Shown here one piece after another: positions 27,783-37,491 of a stretch of 64,000 bases of DNA. The first letter of the stretch is position 1, and every line of letters starts with the position of its first letter. Source of the stretch: Microbacterium azadirachtae (GTDB lineage: Bacteria > Actinomycetota > Actinomycetes > Actinomycetales > Microbacteriaceae); NCBI RefSeq assembly GCF_000956505.1, contig NZ_JYIX01000037.1, forward strand, positions 62,001 through 126,000, written 5' to 3'. The notes under the pieces are model-generated. The model saw only the letters and a list, made by a program, of their open reading frames with translations, ran no database searches and was not told the origin of the DNA. Position numbers and translations under genes: made by a program.

Positions 27783-28919
27783 TCATGCCGCCGCGCGGAA
27801 GGACCAGCGCGGCAGCATGCCGGCATCGACGACCGCGCGCAGCAGCTCCGCGAACGTGAGCTTCGGGTCGACCGCCTGCGCCTGATCCAGGTAGCGAGCG
27901 GCGTGCGTCGATCGTCCGCAGGCCCAGGACAGCCAGGCGGCGGCCGCGAGCGGGCCGCCGCGGGTCTCCCGCGGCGCGAGCGCGACCGTGCGGCGCACGA
28001 GCGTCAGCGCGACGCCCAGGCGGTCGCTGTCCGGCCGCGGTCCGTCTCCGATCAGGATGCCGCCGATGTCCGACGGGACGACGGCCGCTCTCGTCCCGTG
28101 GCACAGCTGCGCGGCGAGCGCTCGATCTCCGCGGTCGATGCTGCTCGCCCACTGCACGAGGGCGACGTCGCGCAGCGCAGGGCGGTTCAGGACCCACACG
28201 AGCGCGGCCGTGGCGAACGGAGAGAGCGCCTCTGGCGCGTCCAGCGCCTCCTCCAGGAACGACGGCAGATCGTCCAGCAGCAGCGCGGTCTCGTGCGCTC
28301 TCGGATCCGCGCGCTCCGTGGCCGGCGGCCGGGTGCGCCCCGGCACGGCGGGACCGAGCACGCGTTCGACGGTGAGCAGCGCGCGACCGACCGACTCCGC
28401 AGCGAACAGTCCTGGTGAGGGCAGCTCGGTGCCGCTGAACTGATCCGGGGCGGGGCCAGCGAATCCGGGCACCGAGGGCGGGGGCGGTAGCTCCGTCAGC
28501 GGGTGCGGAGCGGACTCCGGATCCCGGTAGTCGGCCCACGAGCCGCCTCCGACGAACAGCGCCTCGACCACGCGCAGCTCGCACGCCTGCGCGCGCCCGA
28601 TCAGCTCATCGACGAGGGCGGCGGCGGGGAGCGCCCCGCTCACGGCCGCGCTGCCATCGGCGTACACCGCGATCGCGAGCGCATCCGTGTCCGGCACGCG
28701 GCAGGCCAGCCCGATCGCGGTGGCGGCGAACTCCGCCGCCGTCGGTCTCGGCGACGTGGTTCCGGTGGTGCCCGCCGGCAGATCGAAGCGGAGCGCGCCC
28801 GCCGTGCGCGGGCCGCGGAACGGCAGCAGCACGACGGAATCGCGCGGGGTGAAGCCGGTGAGCACGGGGATGGCGGCGAGCAGCTCTGCGGCGCCCGCGG
28901 CGTGAACGATGGTCGTCAT
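27783..28919 (-). CDS. DUF4192 protein
   Basis: A 378-residue actinobacterial protein. The N-terminus VHAAGAAELLAAIPVLTGFTPRDSVVLLPF is the conserved DUF4192 opening. Later blocks include DALAIAVYADG and ALVWVLNRPALRDVALVQW, and a TPR-like helical part near the end contains AAAAWLSWACGRSTHAARYLDQAQAVDP. Function is unknown. No good ribosome site is visible before the ATG. Confidence 0.88.
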   Translation of the reverse strand: MTTIVHAAGAAELLAAIPVLTGFTPRDSVVLLPFRGPRTAGALRFDLPAGTTGTTSPRPTAAEFAATAIGLACRVPDTDALAIAVYADGSAAVSGALPAAALVDELIGRAQACELRVVEALFVGGGSWADYRDPESAPHPLTELPPPPSVPGFAGPAPDQFSGTELPSPGLFAAESVGRALLTVERVLGPAVPGRTRPPATERADPRAHETALLLDDLPSFLEEALDAPEALSPFATAALVWVLNRPALRDVALVQWASSIDRGDRALAAQLCHGTRAAVVPSDIGGILIGDGPRPDSDRLGVALTLVRRTVALAPRETRGGPLAAAAWLSWACGRSTHAARYLDQAQAVDPKLTFAELLRAVVDAGMLPRWSFRAAA

Positions 28920-29061
28920 GGATCCACCCTGCGCAGCGCGGCGGAACGCCCTCCGCGTCAGGAACGGAACAGTGCGGAAGAATCCCGGGGATCCCGGATG
29001 TGCGGACCGGTCGTGCGGGCGACGGGCCGCCCCCTCTCAGCCGGCGCACCGGACCCACGGG

Positions 29062-29067
29062 TAGGAT
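29062..29067 (+). promoter_or_regulatory. -10 box, leaderless arrangement
   Basis: TAGGAT ends six bases before the ATG of the 58-residue membrane protein at 29074. Confidence 0.45.
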
Positions 29068-29073
29068 CGGAGC

Positions 29074-29250
29074 ATGGACGAATTCTGGGTGGCTGCCGCG
29101 TGGTCGGTGATCCCCACGATCGTCGTCTGCATCGTGTTCTGGTTCGTGCTGCGCGGGATCCTGCGCTTCGATCGCACCGAACGGCAGACGCACGCGCGCA
29201 TCGAGGCCGAAGAGCGCGCCGCGCGCGGCCTGCCGCCCCGCTCCTCCTGA
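29074..29250 (+). CDS. 58-residue membrane protein
   Basis: The sequence is MDEFWVAAAWSVIPTIVVCI followed by more hydrophobic residues and a basic/acidic tail. One helix spans about residues 5-27. A -10 box exactly six bases upstream supports the start. It is probably conserved, since actinobacteria carry similar small proteins before cardiolipin synthase genes. Function unknown. Confidence 0.65.
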   Translation: MDEFWVAAAWSVIPTIVVCIVFWFVLRGILRFDRTERQTHARIEAEERAARGLPPRSS

Positions 29251-29375
29251 CCTGAGCGCGCCGCGCGGCTGCGCGGGCCCGTACGGCTCCGAGCCGCGCC
29301 GGGCTTTGTCCTGCGCAGCCGCTACTGTGGACGAAGTCGCTGTCCGGCGGCGGTTTCCCGTGCGGAAGAGGCGGC

Positions 29376-30836
29376 ATGTGGTCTCAGTCGTGGCCCTGGT
29401 GGGTCGGCGCCTTCGCCGTCGCCGTCGACCTGACGATCCGCGTGATCGCCATCATCGTCGTGCCGCGCAACCGGCGCCCCACGGCCGCCACGGCCTGGCT
29501 CCTCGCGATCTACTTCATCCCCTACATCGGGGTGCTGCTGTTCCTGCTGATCGGAAACCCGCGGCTGCCACGGGCGCGGCGCAAGAAGCAGGACCTCATC
29601 AACGAGACCATCGCCGAGGTCACGAAGGACCTGCACCTCGGCGTCTCTGACATCCAGATGCCGGAGAGCCTCGCGTCCCTGGTGCGCATGAACCAGCGCC
29701 TCGGCGCCCTGCCCCTGTTCGGAGACAACGGCGCGCACCTGATCTCCGAATACCAGGTGTCGCTCGACACGATGGCCGACGCGATCCGCGAGGCCACCGA
29801 GTTCGTGCACGTGGAGTTCTACATCCTGCAGTCGGACGCCTCGACCGACAACTTCTTCCGCGCCCTCGAGGAGGTGGCCGCCCGTGGCGTGCCCGTGCGG
29901 GTGCTGCTGGACCACTGGGCCAACCGTTGGAAGCCTCGCTACAAGCAGACCATCGCGCGGCTGGATGCGATGGGCGCCGACTGGCATCTGATGCTGCCGG
30001 TGCAGCCGCTCAAGGGGCGCACGCAGCGCCCCGACCTGCGCAACCACCGCAAGCTGCTCGTCGTCGACAACGAGGTGGCCTTCCTCGGCTCCCAGAACGT
30101 CACCGACTCGACCTACAACCTGCCGAAGAACATCAAGCGCGGCCTGCACTGGGTCGACCTCATGGTGCGCGTCGACGGGCCGGTGGTCGGGAGCGTCAAC
30201 GCGGTGTTCCTGTCCGACTGGTACAGCGAGACGGACGATGTGCCGGAGTCGGTCGCGTTCGCACCGACCGAGAGCGGCAGCGGCGACCTGGACTGCCAGA
30301 TCGTGCCGTCGGGTCCCGGCTTCGAGGCCGAGAACAACCTCCGGCTGTTCCTCGGCCTGCTGTACGCCGCCAAGCGCAAGATCATGATCGTGAGCCCCTA
30401 CTTCGTGCCGGACGAGGCGCTGCTGCTCGCCGTCTCCACGGCGTGCGACCGTGGGCTCCAGGTCGAGCTGTTCGTGTCAGAGGAGGGCGACCAGGCGATC
30501 GTCTACCACGCGCAGCGCAGCTACTACGAGGCGCTGCTGCGGGCGGGCGTACGGATCTGGATGTATCGCAAGCCGTACATCCTGCACACCAAGAGCCTGA
30601 CGATCGACGACGACGTCGCGGTCATCGGATCCAGCAACATGGACATGCGCTCGTTCGGTCTGAACCTCGAGATCTCGATGCTCGTGCGCGGCGAGGAGTT
30701 CGTACGGGAGCTGCGCGAGGTCGAGGACCGGTACCGCTCCCTCAGCCGTGAGCTGACGCTCGAGGAGTGGATGCAGCAGCCGCTGCGCTCCACCGTGCTG
30801 GACAACCTCGCCCGGCTCACCTCGTCGCTGCAGTAG
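29376..30836 (+). CDS. cls: cardiolipin synthase, phospholipase D family
   Basis: A 486-residue membrane enzyme. Two N-terminal helices (about residues 8-28 and 38-58) and a short cytoplasmic linker precede two PLD domains. The HKD motifs are HRKLLVVDNEVAFLGSQN near residue 223 and HTKSLTIDDDVAVIGSSNMDMRS near residue 404. It condenses phosphatidylglycerol-type lipids to cardiolipin. GAAGAGG precedes the ATG. Actinobacteria also have a CDP-alcohol type synthase, so this may be a second route. Confidence 0.94.
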   Translation: MWSQSWPWWVGAFAVAVDLTIRVIAIIVVPRNRRPTAATAWLLAIYFIPYIGVLLFLLIGNPRLPRARRKKQDLINETIAEVTKDLHLGVSDIQMPESLASLVRMNQRLGALPLFGDNGAHLISEYQVSLDTMADAIREATEFVHVEFYILQSDASTDNFFRALEEVAARGVPVRVLLDHWANRWKPRYKQTIARLDAMGADWHLMLPVQPLKGRTQRPDLRNHRKLLVVDNEVAFLGSQNVTDSTYNLPKNIKRGLHWVDLMVRVDGPVVGSVNAVFLSDWYSETDDVPESVAFAPTESGSGDLDCQIVPSGPGFEAENNLRLFLGLLYAAKRKIMIVSPYFVPDEALLLAVSTACDRGLQVELFVSEEGDQAIVYHAQRSYYEALLRAGVRIWMYRKPYILHTKSLTIDDDVAVIGSSNMDMRSFGLNLEISMLVRGEEFVRELREVEDRYRSLSRELTLEEWMQQPLRSTVLDNLARLTSSLQ

Positions 30837-30907
30837 CCCAGCGCCCGGGTGCGGCCGACCGGCGGAACGTCGTCGAACGAGGCATGGTGACGGGCATCCC
30901 TGCTGGA

Positions 30908-30913
30908 TAGCAT
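30908..30913 (+). promoter_or_regulatory. -10 box, leaderless arrangement
   Basis: TAGCAT ends six bases before the ATG of the lipoprotein gene at 30920. No ribosome site is visible. Confidence 0.5.
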
Positions 30914-30919
30914 GAGCGC

Positions 30920-31639
30920 ATGAGGATCCGCACCGTTCTGGCAATCGCGGCGCTCGCCGCCTCCGCGACGATCGCCCTCGCGGGCTGCGCCCAGCTCGAG
31001 CCGGTCGGACCGCCGGTCCCCACGGCCGAGTCGACCACGTCGCCCGAGCCGTCCACGGATCCGACGGCGGCCTGGCTCGACGGCGGGCGCGGGATCGGTC
31101 TCGTGACCTACGGCTCCTCGTCCCTCGCCTGCACTCCGGTCGTGCAGGACGTCAACGCCGACGGGCAGACCATCACGGTGACCCTCGCGGAGCAGGATCC
31201 CACCGTCGCCTGCACGGCGGACTTCGCGCCGCGGGCGACGTTCGTCGGCGTGCCGGAGGGTGTGGATCCGACCAAGGACGTGACGGTGTCGTTCGACGGC
31301 GGTGGGTTCCAGGGGCGGCTGCCCCTCGCGGGCAACAGCACGCTCAGCGCCGGCGGGAGCAGTGACGGCAAGCCCAGCGCCGGCTGGTTCTCCGACAACG
31401 GCATCCTGCTGCTCACCTGGGGTTCCTCGACGTGCCGCCCCGTCGTGAGCGATCTGGTCGAGAACCAGGACAAGAAGGGGGCCACGGTCACCTTCCAGAC
31501 CGACCCCGCCCAGATGTGCACCATGGACTTCGTGCCCCGGATCACCGTGCTCGGGGTCGAGGCGCCCGCGGATCCGACCGGCTACTCGCTCACGCTCAAG
31601 GGCGACCACCTGGACGGCCAGGTCTCGGTCATCGGCTGA
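30920..31639 (+). CDS. secreted lipoprotein of unknown function
   Basis: A 239-residue protein. The signal sequence MRIRTVLAIAALAASATIAL ends in the lipobox LAGC, with Cys near residue 23. A Thr/Ser/Pro-rich linker leads to two related beta-rich halves. Each contains a G-(I/L)-L-x-T-(Y/W)-G-S-S sequence and a Cys pair (LACTPVV...VACTADFAPR and STCRPVV...QMCTMDFVPR), so the mature protein looks like an internal duplication with two disulfide loops. The function is not recognised. Confidence 0.8.
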   Translation: MRIRTVLAIAALAASATIALAGCAQLEPVGPPVPTAESTTSPEPSTDPTAAWLDGGRGIGLVTYGSSSLACTPVVQDVNADGQTITVTLAEQDPTVACTADFAPRATFVGVPEGVDPTKDVTVSFDGGGFQGRLPLAGNSTLSAGGSSDGKPSAGWFSDNGILLLTWGSSTCRPVVSDLVENQDKKGATVTFQTDPAQMCTMDFVPRITVLGVEAPADPTGYSLTLKGDHLDGQVSVIG

Positions 31640-31646
31640 CGCCGGA

Positions 31647-32642
31647 TCAGGCCGGGCTGATCACGTGCCCGGCCGGAACCGCCACCACAAGCGCGCCAGG
31701 ATCGATGCGGCAGTGGATCCGCACCGCCTCGCCGAACTCGTCGCCGTCGAGTTCGACGGGAGCGGGCTCGGTGGTCGCGGCGTCCGCATCGACGCCCTGG
31801 AGATAGCGGATCGAACCGCCGGATCCGGTGAGCTCGATCACGCGCCGGCCGGCCTTGCTGCGCCGCAGCACGGAGTTCTGCCACCACACGGTGCGCCAGA
31901 CGGCGAGCCAGCCGAACGGACCGCGGGCCTGGATCACCGCGACGTCGAGGCTGCCGTCCGTGATCGAGGCGTCGGGGATCAGGGCGATGCCCGCGGGCAG
32001 CGCCCCGCAGTTCGCGAACAGCATGCTGTGCACCTTGACCGAGTGCAGCTTGAGGTCGTCGACCGCGTACATGATGCGGAAGGGCTTCGCGCCGGGCAGC
32101 GAACGTGCGGCGCCGTCCACGTAGGCGACCCAGCCCACCGACTTCTTCAGGCCGGGGCGGGTGTTCGCGATCATGTGCGCGTCCAGCCCGATGCCGGCGA
32201 GCACCACGAAACCGTGCTTCTGCACCGCGCCGTCCGCGCGCGTCAGCTCCGCCCAGCCGATGTCGACCGGATGGCGGTCGCCGTGGAAGACCGCATCGAT
32301 CGCGGCCGAGGGCGCGGCCAGGGCGAGTCCGAGGTTGCGCGCGAGCAGGTTGCCCGTGCCGCTCGGCACGATGGCCAGCGGCACTCCGGTCCCCGCCATC
32401 GTCTCGGACACGGCGCGGACGGTGCCGTCGCCGCCCGCGACCAGCACTGCGGCGGCGCCGTCCGCCAGCGCGATGCGGGTGGCCTCCTGGCCCGGATCCT
32501 CGACCGAGGTCTCGATGATGAGCGGAGCGTCCCAGTCCGCCTGCGCCGAGAGCGTGCGCAGCAGTTCGACGAGCTTCGGCGCATCGGCCTTGACCGGGTT
32601 GACGACGAGTGCGGCGCGCGGGCGTCCGGCATCGTCAGTCAT
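31647..32642 (-). CDS. diacylglycerol kinase family lipid kinase
   Basis: A 331-residue enzyme of the DagK/YegS family. The N-terminal nucleotide-binding region has VNPVKAD and the hallmark VAGGDGTVRAVSETM, then IVPSGTGNLLARNLGL. The C-terminal beta-sandwich contains SLDVAVIQARGPFGW. It phosphorylates diacylglycerol or a related lipid. The start at 32642 is preferred to GTG 32648 because a TAGGCT box ends six bases before it. It is convergent with the lipoprotein gene. Confidence 0.9.
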   Translation of the reverse strand: MTDDAGRPRAALVVNPVKADAPKLVELLRTLSAQADWDAPLIIETSVEDPGQEATRIALADGAAAVLVAGGDGTVRAVSETMAGTGVPLAIVPSGTGNLLARNLGLALAAPSAAIDAVFHGDRHPVDIGWAELTRADGAVQKHGFVVLAGIGLDAHMIANTRPGLKKSVGWVAYVDGAARSLPGAKPFRIMYAVDDLKLHSVKVHSMLFANCGALPAGIALIPDASITDGSLDVAVIQARGPFGWLAVWRTVWWQNSVLRRSKAGRRVIELTGSGGSIRYLQGVDADAATTEPAPVELDGDEFGEAVRIHCRIDPGALVVAVPAGHVISPA

Positions 32643-32648
32643 GGGCAC

Positions 32649-32654
32649 AGCCTA
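32649..32654 (-). promoter_or_regulatory. -10 box of the lipid kinase gene, leaderless arrangement
   Basis: TAGGCT on the minus strand ends six bases before the ATG at 32642 and decides the start. Confidence 0.45.
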
Positions 32655-32777
32655 TTCCGGAGGACAGCATCCCGGTTTCGAAGCGCGGGAGTGGCGGCAT
32701 CGGGGCCGAGGATCCAGCAATGTGCGCGCTGCGAATCGGGTGCTCCGGGGCCGGAGAACCGCGGCGCGCCGCCTGGC

Positions 32778-32783
32778 TAGACT
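32778..32783 (+). promoter_or_regulatory. -10 box of serS, leaderless arrangement
   Basis: TAGACT ends six bases before the GTG start. No ribosome site is seen. Confidence 0.5.
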
Positions 32784-32789
32784 TGACGG

Positions 32790-34100
32790 GTGATCGACCT
32801 CGCCCTTCTCCGCGACGAGCCAGAGCTCGTCCGTCAGTCCCAGGCCGCGCGCGGCAACGCGCCGGAGACCGTCGATGCGGCGATCGAGGCCGACCGATCG
32901 CGCCGCGCCGCGCTCGCGGCGTTCGAAGAGCTGCGCGCCGAGCAGAATGCGTTCGGCAAGCAGGTCGCGAAGGCGCCGAAGGACGAGAAGGCCGCCCTCG
33001 TCGCGCAGGCGAAGGACCTCGCCGAGCGCGTGAAGCAGGCGCAGGCCGCCTCGAACGAGGCCGCGGAGGTCGCCGCCGACGCGCTCTCCGCGATCGAGAA
33101 CGTCGTCGTCGACGGGGTGCCCGCGGGTGGCGAGGACGATTTCGTCGAACTGCGCCGTGTGGGGGAGACTCCGACGTTCGACTTCGAGCCGCGCGATCAC
33201 CTCGCGATCGGCGAGCTGCTCGGTGCCATCGACATGGAGCGCGGCGCGAAGGTCTCCGGCGCCCGGTTCTACTTCCTCACCGGGATCGGCGCGCGTCTCG
33301 AGATCGCGCTCATGAACCTCGCGCTGGACAAGGCGCTCGGCGCCGGGTTCACCCCGATGATCGTGCCGACCCTCGTGCGGCCCGAGATCATGCAGGGCAC
33401 CGGCTTCCTCGGCAAGCACGCCGACGAGGTCTACCACCTCGACAAGGACGACGACCTGTACCTCGTCGGCACGAGCGAGGTGGCCCTGGCCGGCTATCAC
33501 TCCGGCGAGATCGTGGATCTGACCCGCGGCGCCCTGCGCTACGCGGGCTGGTCCACCTGCTACCGCCGCGAGGCGGGCTCGTACGGCAAGGACACCCGCG
33601 GGATCATCCGCGTGCACCAGTTCAACAAACTGGAGATGTTCGTCTACACGACTCCGGAGGACGCCGAGGCCGAGCACCTGCGCCTCGTCGCGCTGCAGGA
33701 GGAGATGCTCACCGCACTCGGCCTGTCCTACCGGGTGATCGACGTGGCGGCAGGGGACCTCGGATCCAGCGCCGCGCGCAAGTACGACATCGAGGCATGG
33801 GTGCCCACGCAGGGCGCGTTCCGCGAGCTCACCTCCACCTCGAACTGCACCACGTTCCAGGCGCGCCGCCTCGACATCCGGCACCGTCCGGAAGCCGTGG
33901 AGGGTGCGGCGAAGACGCAGCACGTCGCCACGTTGAACGGCACCCTCGCCACCACGCGCTGGATCGTCGCGATCCTGGAGACGCATCAGCAGGAGGACGG
34001 ATCCGTGCGGGTGCCCGAGGTGCTCCGCCCCTATCTCGGCGGACTCGAGGTGCTCCGGCCGCTGAACTCGGACGACGCTGCAGGGGGCGCGGGCGCATGA
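32790..34100 (+). CDS. serS: seryl-tRNA synthetase
   Basis: A 436-residue class II synthetase. Residues 1-110 form the long helical hairpin that grips the tRNA-Ser variable arm ([18 protein letters not shown] onwards). The catalytic core shows [17 protein letters not shown], the motif 2 loop [23 protein letters not shown] and motif 3 [15 protein letters not shown]. Normal length. It starts with GTG directly after a -10 box, and its stop overlaps the HAD gene (ATGA). Confidence 0.97.
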   Translation: MIDLALLRDEPELVRQSQAARGNAPETVDAAIEADRSRRAALAAFEELRAEQNAFGKQVAKAPKDEKAALVAQAKDLAERVKQAQAASNEAAEVAADALSAIENVVVDGVPAGGEDDFVELRRVGETPTFDFEPRDHLAIGELLGAIDMERGAKVSGARFYFLTGIGARLEIALMNLALDKALGAGFTPMIVPTLVRPEIMQGTGFLGKHADEVYHLDKDDDLYLVGTSEVALAGYHSGEIVDLTRGALRYAGWSTCYRREAGSYGKDTRGIIRVHQFNKLEMFVYTTPEDAEAEHLRLVALQEEMLTALGLSYRVIDVAAGDLGSSAARKYDIEAWVPTQGAFRELTSTSNCTTFQARRLDIRHRPEAVEGAAKTQHVATLNGTLATTRWIVAILETHQQEDGSVRVPEVLRPYLGGLEVLRPLNSDDAAGGAGA

Positions 34101-34954
34101 CGAACGCCTGGCTCGTCGCTCTCGACATCGACGGCACCATTCTGCTGCAGGACGAGACGATGAGCCCTGGCGTGGTGGATGCCGTGGGCCGGGCCCGCGA
34201 CGCCGGGAACGAGGTCATGCTCGCGACCGGGCGCAGCTGGATGGGCACGCATCGCTTCCTGGACCAGCTCGAGATCCGTCCCGAGTTCGTCGTGTGCTCG
34301 AACGGCGCCGTCACGATGCGCCGGATCGGATCCGCTGCGGATGACACCGCCACGGACGACGGTCCAGCGGTGGACGAGTACAAGCGCTGGAACGTGGAGA
34401 CGTTCGATCCCTCCGCCGTGCTCGGTCTGCTGCATGACCGCCTGCCGGACGCGCGGTACATGGTCGAACTCGGATCAGGCCAGCGCCTGTACACCGCGGA
34501 GCTCGACGACTGGACCCTCGACGGCGGACGCCAGGTCGGTTTCGCCGAGCTGAGCGCGCAGGAGGTCTCGCGCGTGGTCGTGGTCTCCCCGGGGCACGAT
34601 GAGGACGACTTCCACCGCCTCGTGCAGGACGCCGGGCTCAACGAGGTCTCGTACGCGATCGGCTGGACCGCGTGGCTCGACATCGCTCCTCGGGGCGTGG
34701 ACAAGGGCACGGCGCTCGCGCGCGTGCGGGAGTCGCGGGGCGTGCTGGATGACCGCGTGTTCGTCGCCGGTGACGGCCGCAACGACCTCGGCATGTTCGC
34801 CTGGGCGCGCGCGCTCGGCGGGCGCGCCGTGGCGATGGGCCAGGCTCCGGACGAGGTCAAGGCCGCGGCCGGCGAGGTCACCGACGACGTCGAGGACGGC
34901 GGGCTCGCCACCGCGATCGAGCGCATCGTGTTGACCGTTCCCGTCGTTCCCTGA
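34097..34954 (+). CDS. HAD-superfamily hydrolase, Cof type
   Basis: A 285-residue phosphatase. Motif I is [14 protein letters not shown] near residue 7, motif II is [10 protein letters not shown] near 46, motif III is the Lys in [12 protein letters not shown] near 203, and motif IV is [12 protein letters not shown] near 225. The large C2 cap between motifs II and III is typical of Cof/YbjI sugar-phosphate phosphatases. It is coupled to serS by ATGA, a frequent actinobacterial pairing with no known functional link. Confidence 0.92.
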   Translation: MTNAWLVALDIDGTILLQDETMSPGVVDAVGRARDAGNEVMLATGRSWMGTHRFLDQLEIRPEFVVCSNGAVTMRRIGSAADDTATDDGPAVDEYKRWNVETFDPSAVLGLLHDRLPDARYMVELGSGQRLYTAELDDWTLDGGRQVGFAELSAQEVSRVVVVSPGHDEDDFHRLVQDAGLNEVSYAIGWTAWLDIAPRGVDKGTALARVRESRGVLDDRVFVAGDGRNDLGMFAWARALGGRAVAMGQAPDEVKAAAGEVTDDVEDGGLATAIERIVLTVPVVP

Positions 34955-35052
34955 TTCTCTTCTGCGCTTTCATCAGGCCTTCACTCAGCGGCCGCCCAGG
35001 GGGTCCGCGGCACAATGGAGAAGCGCTCACAGGGCGCTACCCGGTTCTCCGT

Positions 35053-35058
35053 TAGACT
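35053..35058 (+). promoter_or_regulatory. -10 box of tRNA-Ser(UGA)
   Basis: TAGACT lies 32 bases before the mature 5' end of the tRNA. Confidence 0.5.
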
Positions 35059-35090
35059 CGACGCCTGTTCGGTGTGCGCATGCGCGCCGA

Positions 35091-35175
35091 GGAGAGTTGT
35101 CCGAGCGGCCGAAGGACCTGGTCTTGAAAACCAGTGGGCAGCAATGTCCCGTGGGTTCGAATCCCACACTCTCCG
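35091..35175 (+). tRNA. tRNA-Ser (anticodon TGA)
   Basis: An 85-base class II tRNA with a long variable arm. The acceptor GGAGAGT pairs with ACTCTCC, and the anticodon stem CTGGT/ACCAG has loop CTTGAAA. CCA is not encoded. The gene is close to serS. Confidence 0.95.
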
Positions 35176-35228
35176 CTGAGTGAGCGCAGGGTGGCGCGGT
35201 TCACCCGCTGATTCCTGAAAGGCACCGT

Positions 35229-36518
35229 GTGAGCGCGATGACCCGATCCCGACGTCCCGTCGCCGGGCACGGCCAGCTGCGCAGGCCGTCCGCCTGGAGC
35301 CAGCTGATGAAGATGCTCGGCATCACGGCGATCGTGGTGCTCGTCTCCGGTGTCGCCGTCGCTTCCTACGTCGCCTATGACCTCGGCACCACGTTCAGCG
35401 CGAACGCGGTCGCCCTGGACGGCGAGAAGTCGGTGCCGCCGGACATCGGCGCGATCAAGGGCGGCGTGAACATGCTTCTCGTCGGCAGCGACGCCTGCGA
35501 GCCGGAGTTCTCGGCCGAGTTCGGCGACCGCTGCTCCGACCCCGAGAACGCGGGCGAGCGCAACGACACCAACCTGCTGCTGCACATCTCCGACAGCCCC
35601 CGGCGCGTGACGGTCATCACGTTCCCGCGCGACCTCATGGTCCCGATTCCGTCGTGCACGGACTCCGACGGGAACGCGACCAGCGAGATGTCGAAGCAGC
35701 CGATCAACGTCACGCTCGAGACCGGTGGTCCGAAGAACGGTCTCGCCTGCGTCGCCCGCACGATCAGCAAGGTCTCCGGACTCGACATCCAGTTCGCCGC
35801 CAAGGTCACTTGGGGCGGCGTGATGAAGATCACGGACGCGATCGGCGGCGTCGACGTGTGCATCGCGAACGGCATGAGCGACCCCGACACGGGGCTCGAA
35901 CTGACCGCGGGCACGCACACCCTGCAGGGCTACTGGGCGCTCCAGTTCTTGCGCACGAGGCACGGTGTCGGGGATGGCAGCGACCTCGGCCGCGGCAGCA
36001 ACCAGCAGGTGTACATGTCCTCGCTCGCGCGCAAGATGGTCTCGAACGAGGTGCTCGGCAACCCCGGCACGCTGCTGAAGCTCGCCAACACCGTGATGTC
36101 GAACGTCACGCCCAGCACGACGCTGACCAGCCCGACTCTGCTCGTGCAGATCGCCCTGGCGATGAAGGACGTGCCGCTGGACCAGATCAACTTCGTGAAC
36201 TACCCGGTGCTCCAGGACCCTGACGACCCGAACAAGGTCGTCCCCGACACCGACAGCGCAGACCAGCTCTGGGCCGCGCTCGCCGCGAACCAGCCGATCC
36301 AGGTCGCCGGCCAGCGCGACGACGCCGTCGTCTCCGCGACGCCCGCACCGACGGATCCTGCGACGACCGATCCCGCCACGACCGATCCCGCCACGACGGA
36401 TCCGTCGGCGGCGCCGACGCCCGGTGCGACATCGGGCCCGGTCCAGCTGCCGAAGAACGTCTCCGGCCAGTCGGCGGCGCAGCAGACCTGCTCCAACGGC
36501 AACGGCTTCAGCGGCTGA
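35229..36518 (+). CDS. LytR-CpsA-Psr (LCP) family ligase
   Basis: A 429-residue membrane-anchored enzyme that attaches wall polymers or glycopolymers to peptidoglycan from a lipid carrier. The cytoplasmic N-terminus is basic, and one helix lies near residues 32-55. The LCP core has NMLLVGSD, the key NDTNLLLHISDSPRRVTVITFPRDLMV, and a C-terminal FLRTRHGVGDGSDLGRGSNQQ with the conserved Arg residues. The tail repeats TTDPA three times at DNA and protein level. GTG is chosen with GAAAGG six bases before it. Confidence 0.92.
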   Translation: MSAMTRSRRPVAGHGQLRRPSAWSQLMKMLGITAIVVLVSGVAVASYVAYDLGTTFSANAVALDGEKSVPPDIGAIKGGVNMLLVGSDACEPEFSAEFGDRCSDPENAGERNDTNLLLHISDSPRRVTVITFPRDLMVPIPSCTDSDGNATSEMSKQPINVTLETGGPKNGLACVARTISKVSGLDIQFAAKVTWGGVMKITDAIGGVDVCIANGMSDPDTGLELTAGTHTLQGYWALQFLRTRHGVGDGSDLGRGSNQQVYMSSLARKMVSNEVLGNPGTLLKLANTVMSNVTPSTTLTSPTLLVQIALAMKDVPLDQINFVNYPVLQDPDDPNKVVPDTDSADQLWAALAANQPIQVAGQRDDAVVSATPAPTDPATTDPATTDPATTDPSAAPTPGATSGPVQLPKNVSGQSAAQQTCSNGNGFSG

Positions 36519-36551
36519 CGCCCACCGCTTCTGCCTCGACTGCTTCTGCCT

Positions 36552-36610
36552 CGACGCCCCCTCGCAGCACCGACGCCCCCTCGTGGCGACGTGTCTGCGA
36601 GGGGGCGTCG
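36552..36610 (+). terminator. strong terminator after the LCP gene
   Basis: Perfect 16-base arms at 36552-36567 and 36595-36610. A second copy of the first 13 bases of the left arm lies in the loop (36571-36583), so two alternative hairpins can form. No T-tract follows. Confidence 0.7.
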
Positions 36611-36692
36611 GCGCTGAGCGGGGGCCTCGACGGATCCGGCGCGCGCCCCGCGCCGCGGACCCGCCTGGTTCGCGCGGTGCCTGCGGACCCGT

Positions 36693-36698
36693 TAGGAT
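36693..36698 (+). promoter_or_regulatory. -10 box of tRNA-Ser(GCU)
   Basis: TAGGAT lies 30 bases before the tRNA. Confidence 0.45.
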
Positions 36699-36728
36699 GG
36701 ATGCTGGTGTCCGGCTCGTCGGGCATCT

Positions 36729-36816
36729 GGAGACGTCGCATAGTGGCCTAGTGCACCACCCTGCTAAGGTGGAGTCCTCTTTAAGGGGACCGAGGGTTCA
36801 AATCCCTCCGTCTCCG
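36729..36816 (+). tRNA. tRNA-Ser (anticodon GCT)
   Basis: An 88-base class II tRNA. The acceptor GGAGACG pairs with CGTCTCC, and the anticodon stem CCACC/GGTGG has loop CTGCTAA. The CCA end is encoded (36817-36819), unlike the other tRNAs here. A degenerate copy of its 3' half lies at 38037-38100. Confidence 0.95.
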
Positions 36817-36927
36817 CCACAGAATTCCTGATCAGAGGCACTTTCAGGCCGATCGATGAGCGCCTTTGCGTGCGGTCTGCGTACGCAATTCTCTCCCACG
36901 CTTTGCCTGCTGGCTGTGATGACTGCG

Positions 36928-37305
36928 TTAGTCGAACTCGCGACGCAGGTACTTGGGTGCCTGCACCCGCCACGCCTCCGTCACGAGCTCGGCGAAATGA
37001 TCGTCGTCAATCGCCCGCATCCGGAACGCGATCTTCGGCTCGCCCCACCGTGTCGTCTGGCGGAGGAACACGTCTGGCACCATTTCGCGCAACGCGAGCG
37101 CATCGAGCTCGTCGGCGACCTTCACGCCGACAACAAGCTCCGACGCCATGACCTCACGGAGATCTTCCGGGACGCTCGGCCACGGCGAGCACTCCCACGC
37201 GAAGAGCTTGTTGCGGACGAACCAGGCGGCACCGCTGGTCATCGTGCGCTCCTCGCTGCCGGGCAGACGGGCGGCGACACGACGCAGATCATCGAGCGTG
37301 GCCAT
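36928..37305 (-). CDS. MmcQ/YjbR-family DNA-binding-like protein
   Basis: A 125-residue protein of the YjbR/CyaY-like fold (MATLDDLRRVAARLPGSEER, with AAWFVRNKLFAWEC and LVTEAWRVQAPKYL). The molecular role of the family is not settled. A -10-like TAGTCT (37312-37317, minus strand) ends six bases before the ATG. It lies in the 1.2-kb segment bounded by tRNA-Ser and the tRNA remnant. Its codon use is a little less GC-rich than that of neighbouring core genes. Confidence 0.85.
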   Translation of the reverse strand: MATLDDLRRVAARLPGSEERTMTSGAAWFVRNKLFAWECSPWPSVPEDLREVMASELVVGVKVADELDALALREMVPDVFLRQTTRWGEPKIAFRMRAIDDDHFAELVTEAWRVQAPKYLRREFD

Positions 37306-37491
37306 GCGTAGAGACTAAGCATCCCCTCTGACACGAACGGAATCGCGCTGGGCTTCAAGCAAGGATGGAACCCGATAACAGCAAGCGCTGCCTGTGTGCC
37401 GCCGGGTCTCCGCGATGTCTGGCGTACGAGGCGCTGTGTCACGCCCGCCGCACGTTGGTATTCTCGGCCGATAACACTCCGGAGGGAATCC

